From NCBI GenBank assembly GCA_035527895.1, contig DATKZQ010000144.1, positions 7,506 through 71,505 of the forward strand: a stretch of DNA of 64,000 nt, written 5' to 3'. A program made the translations under genes and the position numbers. The stretch's first letter is position 1; every line of letters starts with the position of its first letter. The stretch comes from JADFWK01 sp035527895. Its GTDB lineage: Bacteria; Desulfobacterota; DSM-4660; Desulfatiglandales; B25-G16. This document shows positions 1-9,116 of this stretch, piece after piece. The notes beneath the pieces are model-generated. The model did not search any database. It saw only the letters and a list, made by a program, of their open reading frames with translations, and was not told the origin of the DNA.

Positions 1-1
1 T

Positions 2-97
2 CGTAAAAAGCTGAACATACGGAACTCGGCTATCAACCTGAGGGCGTATCTGGAAACCCAATTAGGCAAGGGTTCCCCTCAGCAAGACCGCTTGTAG
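2..97 (+). CDS. C-terminal end of a LuxR-type HTH regulator (partial)
   Basis: The window opens inside a reading frame whose last 31 residues include RKKLNIRNSAINLRAYLE and end at a TAG. This resembles the last helix of the LuxR/GerE DNA-binding domain found at the end of many PAS-containing deltaproteobacterial regulators, where IRKKLGL-type segments are followed by NLRxYL. Everything upstream is outside the window, so the sensor part is unknown. The family call rests on a short stretch and is moderate. Confidence 0.5.
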   Translation, partial: RKKLNIRNSAINLRAYLETQLGKGSPQQDRL

Positions 98-392
98 ACT
101 CCTAGCCCGGATAAACTAAAATTCCCTGGCCCAGAACTGGATTACAAATGACTAAATTCTTTCACGGCGCCTTGGTAGTTTTACCGTCTGAACTTTCAGG
201 TTCAAAAGCAGTCGCACAGGGAGGGCCGAAGCACCCCAGTTAAACAGAGAAAGGCATTTAATGGGGCAGGCGAAATTCGAGACGCGAAACAAATCCAAAA
301 TAATAGTGCTCGAATGTTCAACACACTGAATTTAGGTCACATGTGATATCCCTGATTGTACGTTTACTTTTGGTCATTTGAACTTGATAATT
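98..392. other. Intergenic stretch without recognisable gene
   Basis: No coding frame with a ribosome binding site and no strong hairpin was seen between the LuxR-type tail and the repeat. Confidence 0.5.
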
Positions 393-545
393 CCCTGCAG
401 CTTGCTGCAGGGTTACAACATAGTTCCTCCCCCTTGATGGGGGAGGTTAGGTGGGGGTGATAAAATGTTTGGTCACCCTCCCCTTTATTCCCTCCCATTA
501 AGGGAGGGGACTTTGACATTGGATACCCTGCAGCTTGCTGCAGGG
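393..545 (+). repeat. 153-bp palindrome-rich repeat, left copy
   Basis: The element begins and ends with the same 20-mer, CCCTGCAGCTTGCTGCAGGG (393-412 and 526-545), itself nearly palindromic. Inside are C-rich/G-rich hairpins (CCTCCCCCTTGATGGGGGAGG-like near 427 and CCCTCCCATTAAGGGAGGG-like near 488) and the segment GGTGATAAAATGTTTGGTCA. A longer relative in the opposite orientation lies at 63650-63948. It is a non-coding mobile-type repeat; open frames across it are fortuitous. Confidence 0.8.
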
Positions 546-1019
546 TGGTTCATTTTTGAAAATTGTAAATTTATCTCGGGCCGCGAGGTCGGCCGAACAC
601 AGTGTGGTCGTTATGGCATTTCGCAACTGTAGTGAACATCCTTCTGCCCTGCAATCCAGGTCTGGGCCAGGGATTTCGACCTGCCCGCCACCTGTGTGCT
701 CGTGTCGTGCAATAGCACCTGTTTCGCACTGGCCTGTCCGATATCCCTTACAGTTATTGTATAGCTCAGGCCAGGCAGGCGGGTATTCGGATTTCGGATT
801 TAACATTCCGATTTTCATAGGATTTTCTACATATCAAAATACTCTCTGCAAGAAACCACGGATCGTAGTTCTTAAGGGACTATGTGGAGCAGGGGGTATC
901 TCACCTACCCATTCCATACCCCCTAAAATCACCCTTGCCCATTTCGGAAATAGAAAATAAGGTATAAAAGTCGCACATTCTTTATTGATCACCAACCTCC
1001 TACCCTAAAACGGGGAACC
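546..1019. other. Intergenic stretch with one hairpin
   Basis: No convincing gene. A 9-bp inverted repeat (AGGGGGTAT at 891-899, ATACCCCCT at 916-924) followed by AAAA could be a weak terminator or a leader structure for the PilZ gene. Open frames here have no recognisable protein features. Confidence 0.45.
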
Positions 1020-1388
1020 ATGAACCCCGAACGCAGAAAAACGGTGCGATTCCTTCCGCGAGATGAAACATATGTTGCCTTACGACCGGACTTCACTAAA
1101 TTGGGTAGGCTAACCAATATCAGCAAGGGAGGTCTCGCCTTTCAGTATATTGCCCCTAAAGGAGAAAGCCGAGGTTCGACTCATCTAGATCTATTTACGG
1201 GCAATAACGGTTTTTATCTATCCAGGCTCCCATGCAGGGTCATCTATGATAACAGATTGCTCGAAGACAACACATCGTCTACCTCTCTGGAGCGCAGGCG
1301 TTGCGGTCTGGAGTTCGGGGAGGCAACAGAGGTGCAGGCCGCACAATTGGAATTGTACCTCGCAAACCATGTAGCAGGGGAGGTGTAA
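1020..1388 (+). CDS. PilZ-domain protein (c-di-GMP binding)
   Basis: A 122-residue single-domain PilZ protein. The two c-di-GMP-contacting motifs are present: RRKxxRF at residues 5-11 (RxxxR) and NISKGG at 33-38 ((D/N)xSxxG), with the usual C-terminal CGLEFGE strand. Such proteins are cytosolic c-di-GMP effectors for motility, secretion or exopolysaccharide. ATG 1020 is preceded only by a weak GGGGAACC site. It lies about 30 bp upstream of a c-di-GMP-I riboswitch on the same strand, so the same second messenger is sensed by protein and by RNA here. The partner is unknown. Confidence 0.85.
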   Translation: MNPERRKTVRFLPRDETYVALRPDFTKLGRLTNISKGGLAFQYIAPKGESRGSTHLDLFTGNNGFYLSRLPCRVIYDNRLLEDNTSSTSLERRRCGLEFGEATEVQAAQLELYLANHVAGEV

Positions 1389-1415
1389 TCTCTTAGAAGT
1401 TATATATATTACGTA

Positions 1416-1537
1416 AGGCCAAACCCATCGTAAGGTGGGGACGGAAAGCCACGGGTCTTTAACGACTCCTGTTAGTGCTTTCGCAAATTCCATCTCGCTT
1501 TCTAAGAAAAGACAGCCGGGGTGCTCGCCCTGTCGAA
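1416..1537 (+). promoter_or_regulatory. Cyclic di-GMP-I (GEMM) riboswitch
   Basis: The core AAACCCATCGTAAGGTGGGG followed by ACGGAAAGCCACGGGTC is the conserved first stem-loop and joining region of the GEMM/c-di-GMP-I class. A second stem is formed by GTCTTT (about 1455-1460) with AAAGAC (about 1508-1513), followed by the receptor-like AGCCGGGGTGCTCGCCC. It lies about 300 nt upstream of the giant secreted-protein gene on the same strand, so that gene is the likely target. The expression platform could not be resolved by eye. Recognition is from family consensus, not a covariance-model run. Confidence 0.85.
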
Positions 1538-1836
1538 TAACGAGCGCTGATAACAAAACACATAAATGAGGATTAAGAAAGGCTCAGAAAATAATACCCA
1601 TTGATAATTCCCCGTCCAAACTCACTCGCTCTGTAGATGCAACCTCTCAGCTGAAACGTATATCGACTTAACGAATAACTATTCGATGGGGCCGAGGGTG
1701 ACATCGTCAAAGTCACGAAATGTGCAGTCCGGCTTTCGTAGCTTTTGTGACACATAAAAGGCTGACTTATTGTCTGTTATTTCTAATCGACAGTAATCGG
1801 CAAAACAGCAACTGTTAACCAAAAAGGAGGCGAACT

Positions 1837-4800
1837 ATGAGACGACTTCTTTATTTGACCATGGTTTCAGTTTTATTTTCTGCGTTTGTTGTTGGAGGCC
1901 AAGCATTTGGGGCACCGGCCTTATATGATGACTTTGCAGGAACCTACATCGACAGCCAGAAGTGGAGTAACCGTGAACTTGTTCGAGAAGTTGCTGGGGG
2001 AAAGCTCGTATCCAAAATAGGGAATGACACTTCCACTGATCAGGCTCGAAATAATACCCCTTTTCAAAATCCATCATCAATTAATATTATACAGTGCGAC
2101 ATTACCGTGGTTGCGACCAATTTGGATGGTGGAACTGATCCCAGATCCTTTGCGAGAGTTGATGGACGCTTCTACAACACGCTGAACTCTGGAACAGAAA
2201 AAGGGGATGTTTGGGCAGCTGTTTTTATCGGCGATCGTGGCAGCGGGCTGGAGGCATGGTGGGAGATTATTGAATCCTTGGATGATGAGGGGAACAGTTG
2301 GGCAGATAGAGGACACGATACTTTGGCTACTGGACCACTCAGTTATGGGATAGCCTACACCGCGAAAATAGAATATGATAAAACTAACAACCAGTTTACC
2401 TTTACCGTGGCTGGGGTGAGCAGCGGCCCCGTTCTTGTACCTGCCCGACAAGGAGCGGAATTCAGCGCATACAAGGCACTAGAAACAGGGGTATATTCTG
2501 CTGGCGGTTCCGGCACAGGATATGCGTCCGCCATGTTTGACAATGTCTACATCAATAATAACCCAATTGGTTACGATGACTTCTCTACCGGCGCCCTTGA
2601 TCAAACAAAATGGCGGGCTTTGGAATTTGTCAGGGAGATATCTGCTGGTAAACTCCGCTTGAACGCCCAGGCAGACGAGGCTTATGGAGGGGCGTACGTT
2701 AACTCAATATATCAGACGACCGCCTATCTTGAGGCAAAAGTCCTCGTTGAAACCGGAAGTGAGGTATCTGGAGCCACTGGGAGGGCCAGACTACGTGGCT
2801 TTTATTACAACGACAGCAGAGGACCTGGGAGTGGACAAGACTATAACGGACGTGTGGGTGATGTCTTTGGATATACTGGTATAAAGCTTGATGATGGTCC
2901 CACTCTTTCAGCTATAGCTATTATATTGAGGTGCGATGATGCGAATTGTTCTACAAATACCGTAGTAGATTCCCACGACTTTGCTACGTCTATTAGTTTT
3001 GATCAGGAGTATACCTTCTCGAATGAATTTACCGGTTCATCGCTCATCTTCACCTGCGACGGTGAAACCTATACATACGACATAACCACCCCGATCTACC
3101 CTCCTTCCACAGGACAAGAGCGACGACTTGAATCCTGGGTATTTGCAGGTCCAGGGCAATCGGGCTACGTAAAGGCTAATTTCGATGATGTGTACGTGGG
3201 GGCACCTGGCTCCATCTCCGGACAGGTAACCGGCCCAAACGGGCCAATCCAAGGCCTATGGATGCAGGCCTATGCCGGGCCCTGCTGGAATACCTGGCTA
3301 GGGGGAGGAAACACTGACGAAGATGGAAATTATACCATTGAAAATCTGCCCTCAGTGAATGTGTATGTGCGGGCGTGTGCCGGTTGTGTCCACCTGAACT
3401 ATGTCGATGAATGGTATGACGCGAATAACGGTACCACCGACTGCAACGCGGCTGCGCCGGTACTGGTAGTGTCGGACCAGAACACACCTGGGATAGATTT
3501 TGATCTTGAGAGAGGTCCCAAGAGGATGCAGTCGTTCAACGCTACTCTCTATAACGGGGGCCTAGGTGTCGACTTCGATATCTACCCTGGTTTTAATAGT
3601 CAGCTCGTAAGTGCCACTGTTGACCTGGCAAGGGGAACACAGTATGAATTCGACGTGGTCAACGACAGATTTGTATGGGATAGCGAGTGCCGGTATCTTG
3701 ACATGTGGAGCCATGATTTCGGCCCTGTTCAGTCAGCTGATTATGGCGACTACACTTTGACTCTGGTTTTTTCGGATGGTGCGCAGGAAACAGAGATTTT
3801 TACTTTACAGGAAGCTACCGTGGTCCCTGTAAAAGAGGGTTCAATCAGCGTCACGGTCAACGACGACGGAAGTGTTCACGTGAGCTGGGATAGGCAGACC
3901 ACAGATACCTACAATTACCAGGTGAGAGTCAGAGATGATGCCGGCAAGGAGATTTATCGGGCCGGATCACAGCTCAACATAAACCAGATGTACATCCCAG
4001 CTCCCGATTTGGGGTGCTTGGAGCTAGGCAAGACCTACCGGTGGCTTGTGCGTGTTTATGACCTCAATAATTATAGGGCTGAAACCCGAGAGACCACAAA
4101 GCAGTATTCCCCTTCTGCTTTCACAAATCGCACCTCCCAGGTCTATGCCTGGGCATGGAACGGCAAACTGTCGCTTGGTTTCGCCGTGCGGCCGGGCTCC
4201 AGGAATAACATCGATCATGTCACCGTAACCGGGCCAAATGGGTTCTCTTATGCATTCGATTTATCAGCAGACTGGTTTGATATTTCCACAGAAACAAGGC
4301 TTGGTATGAAAGGCTGGTCAAGGGAATTCGATCTCGGGCCCAACAGTTACGGCATCTACAATTTCGAAATTGTCTTCAAAGATGGCCCCACTGAAAATCG
4401 TCAGACGACCCTCAACGCCGTCCCAGTGACTCCAGTGGATTCCACCACCATGGCGGCGGTGATTTATGCGGATGGCGCCATCACCTTCTCCTGGGATCTG
4501 CCCGACGCGGTGACTGCGCGGAAATACCAGATGAGAATCAGAAGCGAAGATGGATCGAAAGAATACTATATTTCTCCCACTCAAGAAGATATGGCCACGG
4601 TCACTGCCAGTTTCAATGATCTGAGGGCTATGGAGCGCGGCAAGACGTATCAGTGGTTTGTCAGGGCTACAGACGACTATTGGGGCACGATGAACACAAT
4701 GGAGGGGAGCGGCAGTCTGACCTTCCTCTATGATCCTTTCCCTACCTACAACCCTGGCGCTGCCGTCTTTGGCCCCGATTCGGCAAATATTACCAATACA

Positions 4801-6852
4801 TATATTCCCATGGAGCTGGGAGGCAGGTTGACCTACACTGGTACCGGGGCTCTGGTCGGATACGGTCATTACCTGGCAGCTGTAGCCGTTGAAACTGTGG
4901 ATTCAGTGTCCTGCATGAAAGTGCTGGTAAGAGGCGAAGGCAACCATCCTGACCCGGACCAAGATCCTAACTTTCTTTATGCGTGGGTGGCCCAAGACAA
5001 TGATGGCAACGTCTGGATACTAAAGGATGAAGAGCATGAAGGTGCAGCCGTGGAGACGTACGTCTTTGGCAGGAGCGGTGCAGTTTTGTTTATGCCCGCC
5101 AATCCCGTTGTCGGTCAAATAATTAGGCAATTTGGCGAGCCATACACGCAGGTACAAAACATGGGGGTGACTGTACCCCAGTTGACCACCGGTCTGGGCC
5201 CCTTCACCGATTGCCTGAAACTCGTGGAGGTATACGGACAGTGGGTTGACAATATCGAGTACGTGGCTCCCACTATCGGCACCGTAAAGGAGGAATGGGA
5301 TATTCAATGGGATCCAAAGGGTTGGGAACTCGTCACTCTTCCGACTGGATTCCCATCGGTAACCACCGGTTTGGCCATCGACATAACGTCGTCTTCCGCC
5401 ATTCTGAACGGTACGGTGAACCCTAACGGCCTGACTGCAACGTATTATTTCGAGTACGGGACCAGCACTGGCTACGGCTCAACCACAGAAGAAGCAGATG
5501 CCGGCTCAGGATGGGATGAGGTGCCGGTAAATGCCCAAATCACCTTGTCCGATCCCCTTGCCACCTATCATTACCGACTCGTCGCAACCAACAGCGTCGG
5601 TACCTCATATGGGGAAGATAAGGCCTTTACCGATGACACCGATGCTGATCTGATGCCTGATGATTGGGAGCGTAACTATTTTGGTGACCTCTCTCATGCC
5701 GGAACAGCCGACACCGATGATGATGATCTGACAGATCTCCAAGAGTACCAGAACGGCACCATCCCCACAAATCGGGATACCGACTCCGACGAAATGCACG
5801 ATGGCTGGGAGGTCACCTATGGCCTTGATCCGCTGGTTGATGATGCAGATGGCGACCTAGACGGTGACGGCGTTAAAAACATAGATGAGTACTATGCCGG
5901 GAGCCATCCCAATAACTGGGAGCCTGATCAACCCGTTCTCTCCTCGCCGGTGGATGGGGCAACCGGCGTGTCGTTGACACCAACCTTAGAGACAGCAGCG
6001 TTCTATGATGAGGACGGCGACTCCCATGCCACAACCGACTGGCAGGTCAGCACTGACAACGTCAACTTCTCAGACAACCTGGTGTTTGATGTGAGCTGTG
6101 ACACACATCTAACATCGCTGACGGTGCCGGAGTTCATCCTAACCGTGAGTGATGTGATTCCTGCATACTACTGGCGGGCGAGGTTCCACGACGACCGGGA
6201 TGCTGCATCAGAGTGGTCAGAGGTTTCCTCCTTTACCAACATCGATGCAGCCGCCTCCGATGACACCGATCAAAACGGCGTGCCAGATGAGCAGGAGATC
6301 ACTGATCCCAATGTGGATTTAGATGAAGACGGAAATCCTGATATGACCCAGGGCGATATGAAGTGCGCGAACACCGTTGTTGGCGATGGGCAAGTAGCAG
6401 TTAAGCAGGGTACTAACGTGAGTTCCGTTGATTCAATTAGATCGATCGATCCAGCCACCATTGCCGACACTCAGAATAAACCAGATGAGATGCCACTTGG
6501 TCTGATCAGCTTTAGGCTGACCGTGGATAATCCCGGTGACACTGCCCAAGTGACCGTGTACCTCTCCGAGCCCGCACCGAGTGATGCGAAGTGGTACAAG
6601 TATGACACGGTAAACGGCTGGCAGGATTACTCAGCCCATGCCATCTTTAGTGCGGATAGAAGGTCAGTCACGTTAGAGTTGCAGGACGGAGGTTACGGTG
6701 ATGCCGACGGATTAGCGAACGGGACCATCATTGATCCTTCTGGTGCTGGGGCGGTCACCGCACCCGCTCCACCCGCTCCTGCACCTGCTGGTGGCGGTGG
6801 TGGCGGCGGAGGCTGTTTTATCGACACAGCAGGGTCCGAGTTCCGTAGGTAG
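1837..6852 (+). CDS. Giant secreted multidomain protein (choice-of-anchor U type)
   Basis: 1671 residues with a signal peptide (residues 1 to about 25) and a strong AAAGGAGG site before ATG 1837. Domains in order: two LamG-like beta-sandwich repeats (about 28-240 and 245-455, each opening YDDF); a carboxypeptidase-regulatory-like domain (GSISGQVTGPNG, about 460-555); a long array of fibronectin-type and Ig-like modules; thrombospondin type-3-like calcium repeats (DTDADLMPDDWE, DTDSDEMHDGWE, about 1268-1370); a choice-of-anchor U-like domain (KWYKYDTVNGWQDYS); then an eight-glycine run, CFIDTA and a stop. Family members usually continue CFIATAAYGS plus a longer tail; here only a few residues follow the cysteine. 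Probably a cell-surface or extracellular adhesin-like protein under c-di-GMP control. Confidence 0.85.
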   Translation: MRRLLYLTMVSVLFSAFVVGGQAFGAPALYDDFAGTYIDSQKWSNRELVREVAGGKLVSKIGNDTSTDQARNNTPFQNPSSINIIQCDITVVATNLDGGTDPRSFARVDGRFYNTLNSGTEKGDVWAAVFIGDRGSGLEAWWEIIESLDDEGNSWADRGHDTLATGPLSYGIAYTAKIEYDKTNNQFTFTVAGVSSGPVLVPARQGAEFSAYKALETGVYSAGGSGTGYASAMFDNVYINNNPIGYDDFSTGALDQTKWRALEFVREISAGKLRLNAQADEAYGGAYVNSIYQTTAYLEAKVLVETGSEVSGATGRARLRGFYYNDSRGPGSGQDYNGRVGDVFGYTGIKLDDGPTLSAIAIILRCDDANCSTNTVVDSHDFATSISFDQEYTFSNEFTGSSLIFTCDGETYTYDITTPIYPPSTGQERRLESWVFAGPGQSGYVKANFDDVYVGAPGSISGQVTGPNGPIQGLWMQAYAGPCWNTWLGGGNTDEDGNYTIENLPSVNVYVRACAGCVHLNYVDEWYDANNGTTDCNAAAPVLVVSDQNTPGIDFDLERGPKRMQSFNATLYNGGLGVDFDIYPGFNSQLVSATVDLARGTQYEFDVVNDRFVWDSECRYLDMWSHDFGPVQSADYGDYTLTLVFSDGAQETEIFTLQEATVVPVKEGSISVTVNDDGSVHVSWDRQTTDTYNYQVRVRDDAGKEIYRAGSQLNINQMYIPAPDLGCLELGKTYRWLVRVYDLNNYRAETRETTKQYSPSAFTNRTSQVYAWAWNGKLSLGFAVRPGSRNNIDHVTVTGPNGFSYAFDLSADWFDISTETRLGMKGWSREFDLGPNSYGIYNFEIVFKDGPTENRQTTLNAVPVTPVDSTTMAAVIYADGAITFSWDLPDAVTARKYQMRIRSEDGSKEYYISPTQEDMATVTASFNDLRAMERGKTYQWFVRATDDYWGTMNTMEGSGSLTFLYDPFPTYNPGAAVFGPDSANITNTYIPMELGGRLTYTGTGALVGYGHYLAAVAVETVDSVSCMKVLVRGEGNHPDPDQDPNFLYAWVAQDNDGNVWILKDEEHEGAAVETYVFGRSGAVLFMPANPVVGQIIRQFGEPYTQVQNMGVTVPQLTTGLGPFTDCLKLVEVYGQWVDNIEYVAPTIGTVKEEWDIQWDPKGWELVTLPTGFPSVTTGLAIDITSSSAILNGTVNPNGLTATYYFEYGTSTGYGSTTEEADAGSGWDEVPVNAQITLSDPLATYHYRLVATNSVGTSYGEDKAFTDDTDADLMPDDWERNYFGDLSHAGTADTDDDDLTDLQEYQNGTIPTNRDTDSDEMHDGWEVTYGLDPLVDDADGDLDGDGVKNIDEYYAGSHPNNWEPDQPVLSSPVDGATGVSLTPTLETAAFYDEDGDSHATTDWQVSTDNVNFSDNLVFDVSCDTHLTSLTVPEFILTVSDVIPAYYWRARFHDDRDAASEWSEVSSFTNIDAAASDDTDQNGVPDEQEITDPNVDLDEDGNPDMTQGDMKCANTVVGDGQVAVKQGTNVSSVDSIRSIDPATIADTQNKPDEMPLGLISFRLTVDNPGDTAQVTVYLSEPAPSDAKWYKYDTVNGWQDYSAHAIFSADRRSVTLELQDGGYGDADGLANGTIIDPSGAGAVTAPAPPAPAPAGGGGGGGGCFIDTAGSEFRR

Positions 6853-6950
6853 TACATACTAGCCGGAAACTCAGGCATTGCTAGCCTAACGCGCGTTATT
6901 GAAAGGATTACCCTTTAAGCGCAGAGGGATCAAGCGCAAGCCCTAAAGAA

Positions 6951-7075
6951 CCTAAGTCCCTCGATTCATAAATTCGATAACGAATTTATTTACTCGGGAC
7001 TAAGTGCTGAGTGAGCAATTGTAGAGATTATATAATGAAAACACATTATGGTATCTGCGAATCGCAGCACTAAGC
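6951..7075 (+). repeat. 125-bp repeat, copy 1
   Basis: Starts CCTAAGTCCCTCGATTCATA and ends GCGAATCGCAGCACTAAG. A related direct copy lies at 8297-8422. Each contains interlocking inverted repeats (CTAAGTCC with GGACTTAG, and CTTAGTGCT with AGCACTAAG), so it can fold. It sits between the giant gene and the second riboswitch. Confidence 0.75.
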
Positions 7076-7144
7076 TTGCTCTTGCATAGAAAACGGGCGG
7101 GGAGAAATTCCCGCTCGTTTTGAGCACGTTTTTAGAAAACACTG

Positions 7145-7222
7145 AGAGCAAACCCATCGTGAGGTGGGGACGGAAAGCCACCGGGCAAACTCAGGAGGAG
7201 GGCGAACGACCGGGGTTACAGA
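7145..7222 (+). promoter_or_regulatory. Second c-di-GMP-I riboswitch, orphan
   Basis: GCAAACCCATCGTGAGGTGG followed by GGACGGAAAGCCACCGGGC matches the same GEMM core as the element at 1416, and CCGGGGTTAC is a plausible second-stem receptor. The second stem is shorter and less regular. No gene on the same strand follows; the next genes (VapC-type module) are on the opposite strand. It is either a remnant or controls an unseen small transcript. Confidence 0.7.
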
Positions 7223-7276
7223 GATAAGCGTTCTATTTGCTTATTGGTTGGTGACTGAATTACCGCTGATTTCTAT

Positions 7277-7711
7277 CTATAAGGAAAGTGTAGAAAGGTG
7301 GTAGACAAACTTAAGGTCCTCTCTTACCGTACTGAGAAGCCGCTCGTCACCAGTGACAAAATCTATCCCCTGCTCCTGAGCCAATACTATGTAAGAGAAA
7401 TCGTAAATTGCATATTTGTATTTGATGGCATAGTCAAAGACCTTGGGTAGGTAGGGATTGATACCATGGCTCTCAAAACCCATGGAGATCAATTCACTTA
7501 TGAAGGTTTTGCCTTGCCTTTTATTGATTCTTCTCCTCAGGATTGCCGTTCTGATCCCATTGGCTACCTCATAGTGCCATAGGTCTGGGACAACGGGGAT
7601 GATTCTGCCCGCGTAGATTTGGTTTAAGATTTCCCTTGCCTGAGCCACATACTCTTCGTCATCCAACCACCACTTGAGAGAGACGGACGAATCGATCACC
7701 AACCTTCTCAT
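7277..7711 (-). CDS. PIN-domain toxin, VapC type
   Basis: 144 residues. The PIN-fold acidic positions are recognisable: VIDSS at the N-terminus (D7), an internal E in HYEVANG (about 48), and the C-terminal YDFSYIVLAQEQG...TGDERL block that supplies the last aspartates. Family members are Mg-dependent ribonucleases cutting tRNA or rRNA. It lies 3 bp downstream of a small antitoxin-like gene, the usual order. Which RNA is cut cannot be told from sequence. Confidence 0.85.
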   Translation of the reverse strand: MRRLVIDSSVSLKWWLDDEEYVAQAREILNQIYAGRIIPVVPDLWHYEVANGIRTAILRRRINKRQGKTFISELISMGFESHGINPYLPKVFDYAIKYKYAIYDFSYIVLAQEQGIDFVTGDERLLSTVREDLKFVYHLSTLSL

Positions 7712-7714
7712 AGA

Positions 7715-7924
7715 TTATCTTCTTCCTTCAGCAATCAAATCAACGACTCTATCTGGTGTAATTTTGACAGGCTTCCTCTTTAACACACGTTCGATGGCAG
7801 ATAAAGAATCACTCTTGCCATCTTTCAAGAATGTGACCAATACAGGAACCTTTTTTTTTATTGTAATGTGCTCTTCCAATTCTATTTTTCCTCTATAGTA
7901 GTAGCCTTTGATGGTCTGCAGCAT
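7715..7924 (-). CDS. Antitoxin-like small protein, VapB role
   Basis: 69 residues beginning MLQTIKGYYYRGKIELEEHI. The pattern of a strand, then YRGKIEL, then VPVLVTFL is typical of the DUF104/DUF2281-like antitoxins paired with PIN toxins; the C-terminus KITPDRVVDLIAEGRR would be the toxin-neutralising tail. GGAGGACCTC precedes the ATG. The pair with the PIN gene 3 bp downstream argues for an autoregulated toxin-antitoxin operon. The role is inferred from context and length. Confidence 0.75.
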   Translation of the reverse strand: MLQTIKGYYYRGKIELEEHITIKKKVPVLVTFLKDGKSDSLSAIERVLKRKPVKITPDRVVDLIAEGRR

Positions 7925-8296
7925 GAGGTCCTCCAGCTTCTTTAATCACACGCATACTCGCGATATATTCTAAAATACCAAAATAACCTATTGAAATCAA
8001 TAAATCTCTGGAGAGGGTCAGTGCTCTACCTTATGAGCCTTCGCTCCTATAACTTCGTGATCAATCACTGCCTTTATCTCCAAGATTTGCGGATAAGCCA
8101 TTTTTCATCAGGTTTTTGTGGCAAGAAGAATCTGCGATCATGGCATACTAGATCATTTTGAAACGAGCAGGGAGGGCCGGTTCATTATTAATTTGTGGGG
8201 GTCAGACACAACACACTCTAGAAGAGGGGTTTCATTTGGGAGGAAAGATAACCTGGAGGCGTGAAGATCTTTATGAGCGCTAGCGCATGACCAGCC

Positions 8297-8422
8297 CCTA
8301 AGTCCTTCGATTCATACATTCAATAACTAATTTATTCACTCAGGACTTAGTGCTGAGTGAGCATTCCCTCCGGTTCAGTTTGCAAAAATACGTGACTGTA
8401 TTTGCGAATCGAAGCACTAAGT
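8297..8422 (+). repeat. 125-bp repeat, copy 2
   Basis: CCTAAGTCCTTCGATTCATA to CGAATCGAAGCACTAAGT, in the same orientation as 6951-7075 and sharing most of its ends with a divergent middle (about 8362-8400). It stops 1 bp before the stop codon of the next toxin gene. The preceding stretch 7925-8296 holds no recognisable gene. Confidence 0.75.
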
Positions 8423-8423
8423 T

Positions 8424-8840
8424 TCAATGAGCCTGCGACAAAAGAAAGGTCTCAGGGTCCACCACCTCAATACCCTCTGCTTCTTGAACATCCTCCGTGT
8501 TGCGGGTGATCAAATACTTGGCACCGATTTGCTTGGCGCAGACAACCTGTAAGGCATCTGCAAAGTCCTTGAAACCAAGGTTCAGGGCTTTTCTAATATC
8601 GGCTTGAGAAACGGAGGTGATATCAAAAACCATCATGATTTTCTTAACAAAATCATAGGGCTTTTCTGCTCCAAGCTGTTTCTTGAGAATAGAGAAGATA
8701 TCAGTTATCGTTGTGGCAGACAAGGATCCTTTCAGATCCCTGGTCTCCACTAACTCCCAAATCCTTGCTGAGTTCTCATGGTAAGGTCTTCTTTGTGCAA
8801 GCACATCCAGAACGAGATTGGTATCAATAAATGCCTTCAT
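8424..8840 (-). CDS. PIN-domain toxin, VapC type (second module)
   Basis: 138 residues. It starts MKAFIDTNLVLDVL, with the first catalytic Asp in the DTN motif at residue 6; DFADALQ and YLITRNTED supply the later acidic positions. A separate PIN subfamily from the 7277 toxin (DTN rather than DSS opening), so this is an independent module rather than a local duplication. It overlaps its antitoxin gene by 17 bp, implying translational coupling. Confidence 0.88.
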   Translation of the reverse strand: MKAFIDTNLVLDVLAQRRPYHENSARIWELVETRDLKGSLSATTITDIFSILKKQLGAEKPYDFVKKIMMVFDITSVSQADIRKALNLGFKDFADALQVVCAKQIGAKYLITRNTEDVQEAEGIEVVDPETFLLSQAH

Positions 8841-9057
8841 GCTTTTTCTTCAAGCGCTCTTCCTTAACTTGCTTCATATCAGCCGGGGCCCTTTTAATCA
8901 CCCCTGAAACCTCTTTCAGTATCGGTGCCTCTTTAAGGGGAATAAATTTACCTAAGGGCTTTCCCCTATAAGACACTACGACCTCCTCACCGCGCTTTAT
9001 AGCGCTGATCACCTCGCCGGTTCTGTTTTTTAAATCCTTTGCCGTGACTGTCTTCAT
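8824..9057 (-). CDS. Phd/YefM-family antitoxin
   Basis: 77 residues, MKTVTAKDLKNRTGEVISAI followed by KRGEEVVVSYRGKPLGKFIPL, the Phd/YefM N-terminal DNA-binding fold; the lysine-rich C-terminus would bind the toxin. A perfect 10-bp dyad lies 31-59 bp upstream (9088-9116), a natural operator for autorepression. Confidence 0.88.
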   Translation of the reverse strand: MKTVTAKDLKNRTGEVISAIKRGEEVVVSYRGKPLGKFIPLKEAPILKEVSGVIKRAPADMKQVKEERLKKKHEGIY

Positions 9058-9087
9058 CTATCTATCTCCCAAAAAGCTAGATCAAGA

Positions 9088-9116
9088 TAGCTATTATATG
9101 AAAACGATAATAGCTA
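9088..9116. promoter_or_regulatory. Operator-like dyad upstream of the Phd-type antitoxin
   Basis: TAGCTATTAT (9088-9097) and ATAATAGCTA (9107-9116) are perfect inverted repeats with a 9-bp spacer, just upstream of the antitoxin start on the minus strand. Its position fits autoregulation by the antitoxin-toxin complex. It could also act as a plus-strand hairpin followed by a T-rich run. Confidence 0.6.

Noticed and set aside
535..960. 141-codon plus-strand open frame and an overlapping minus-strand frame
   Set aside because: They run through the palindromic repeat and have no ribosome site or protein features.
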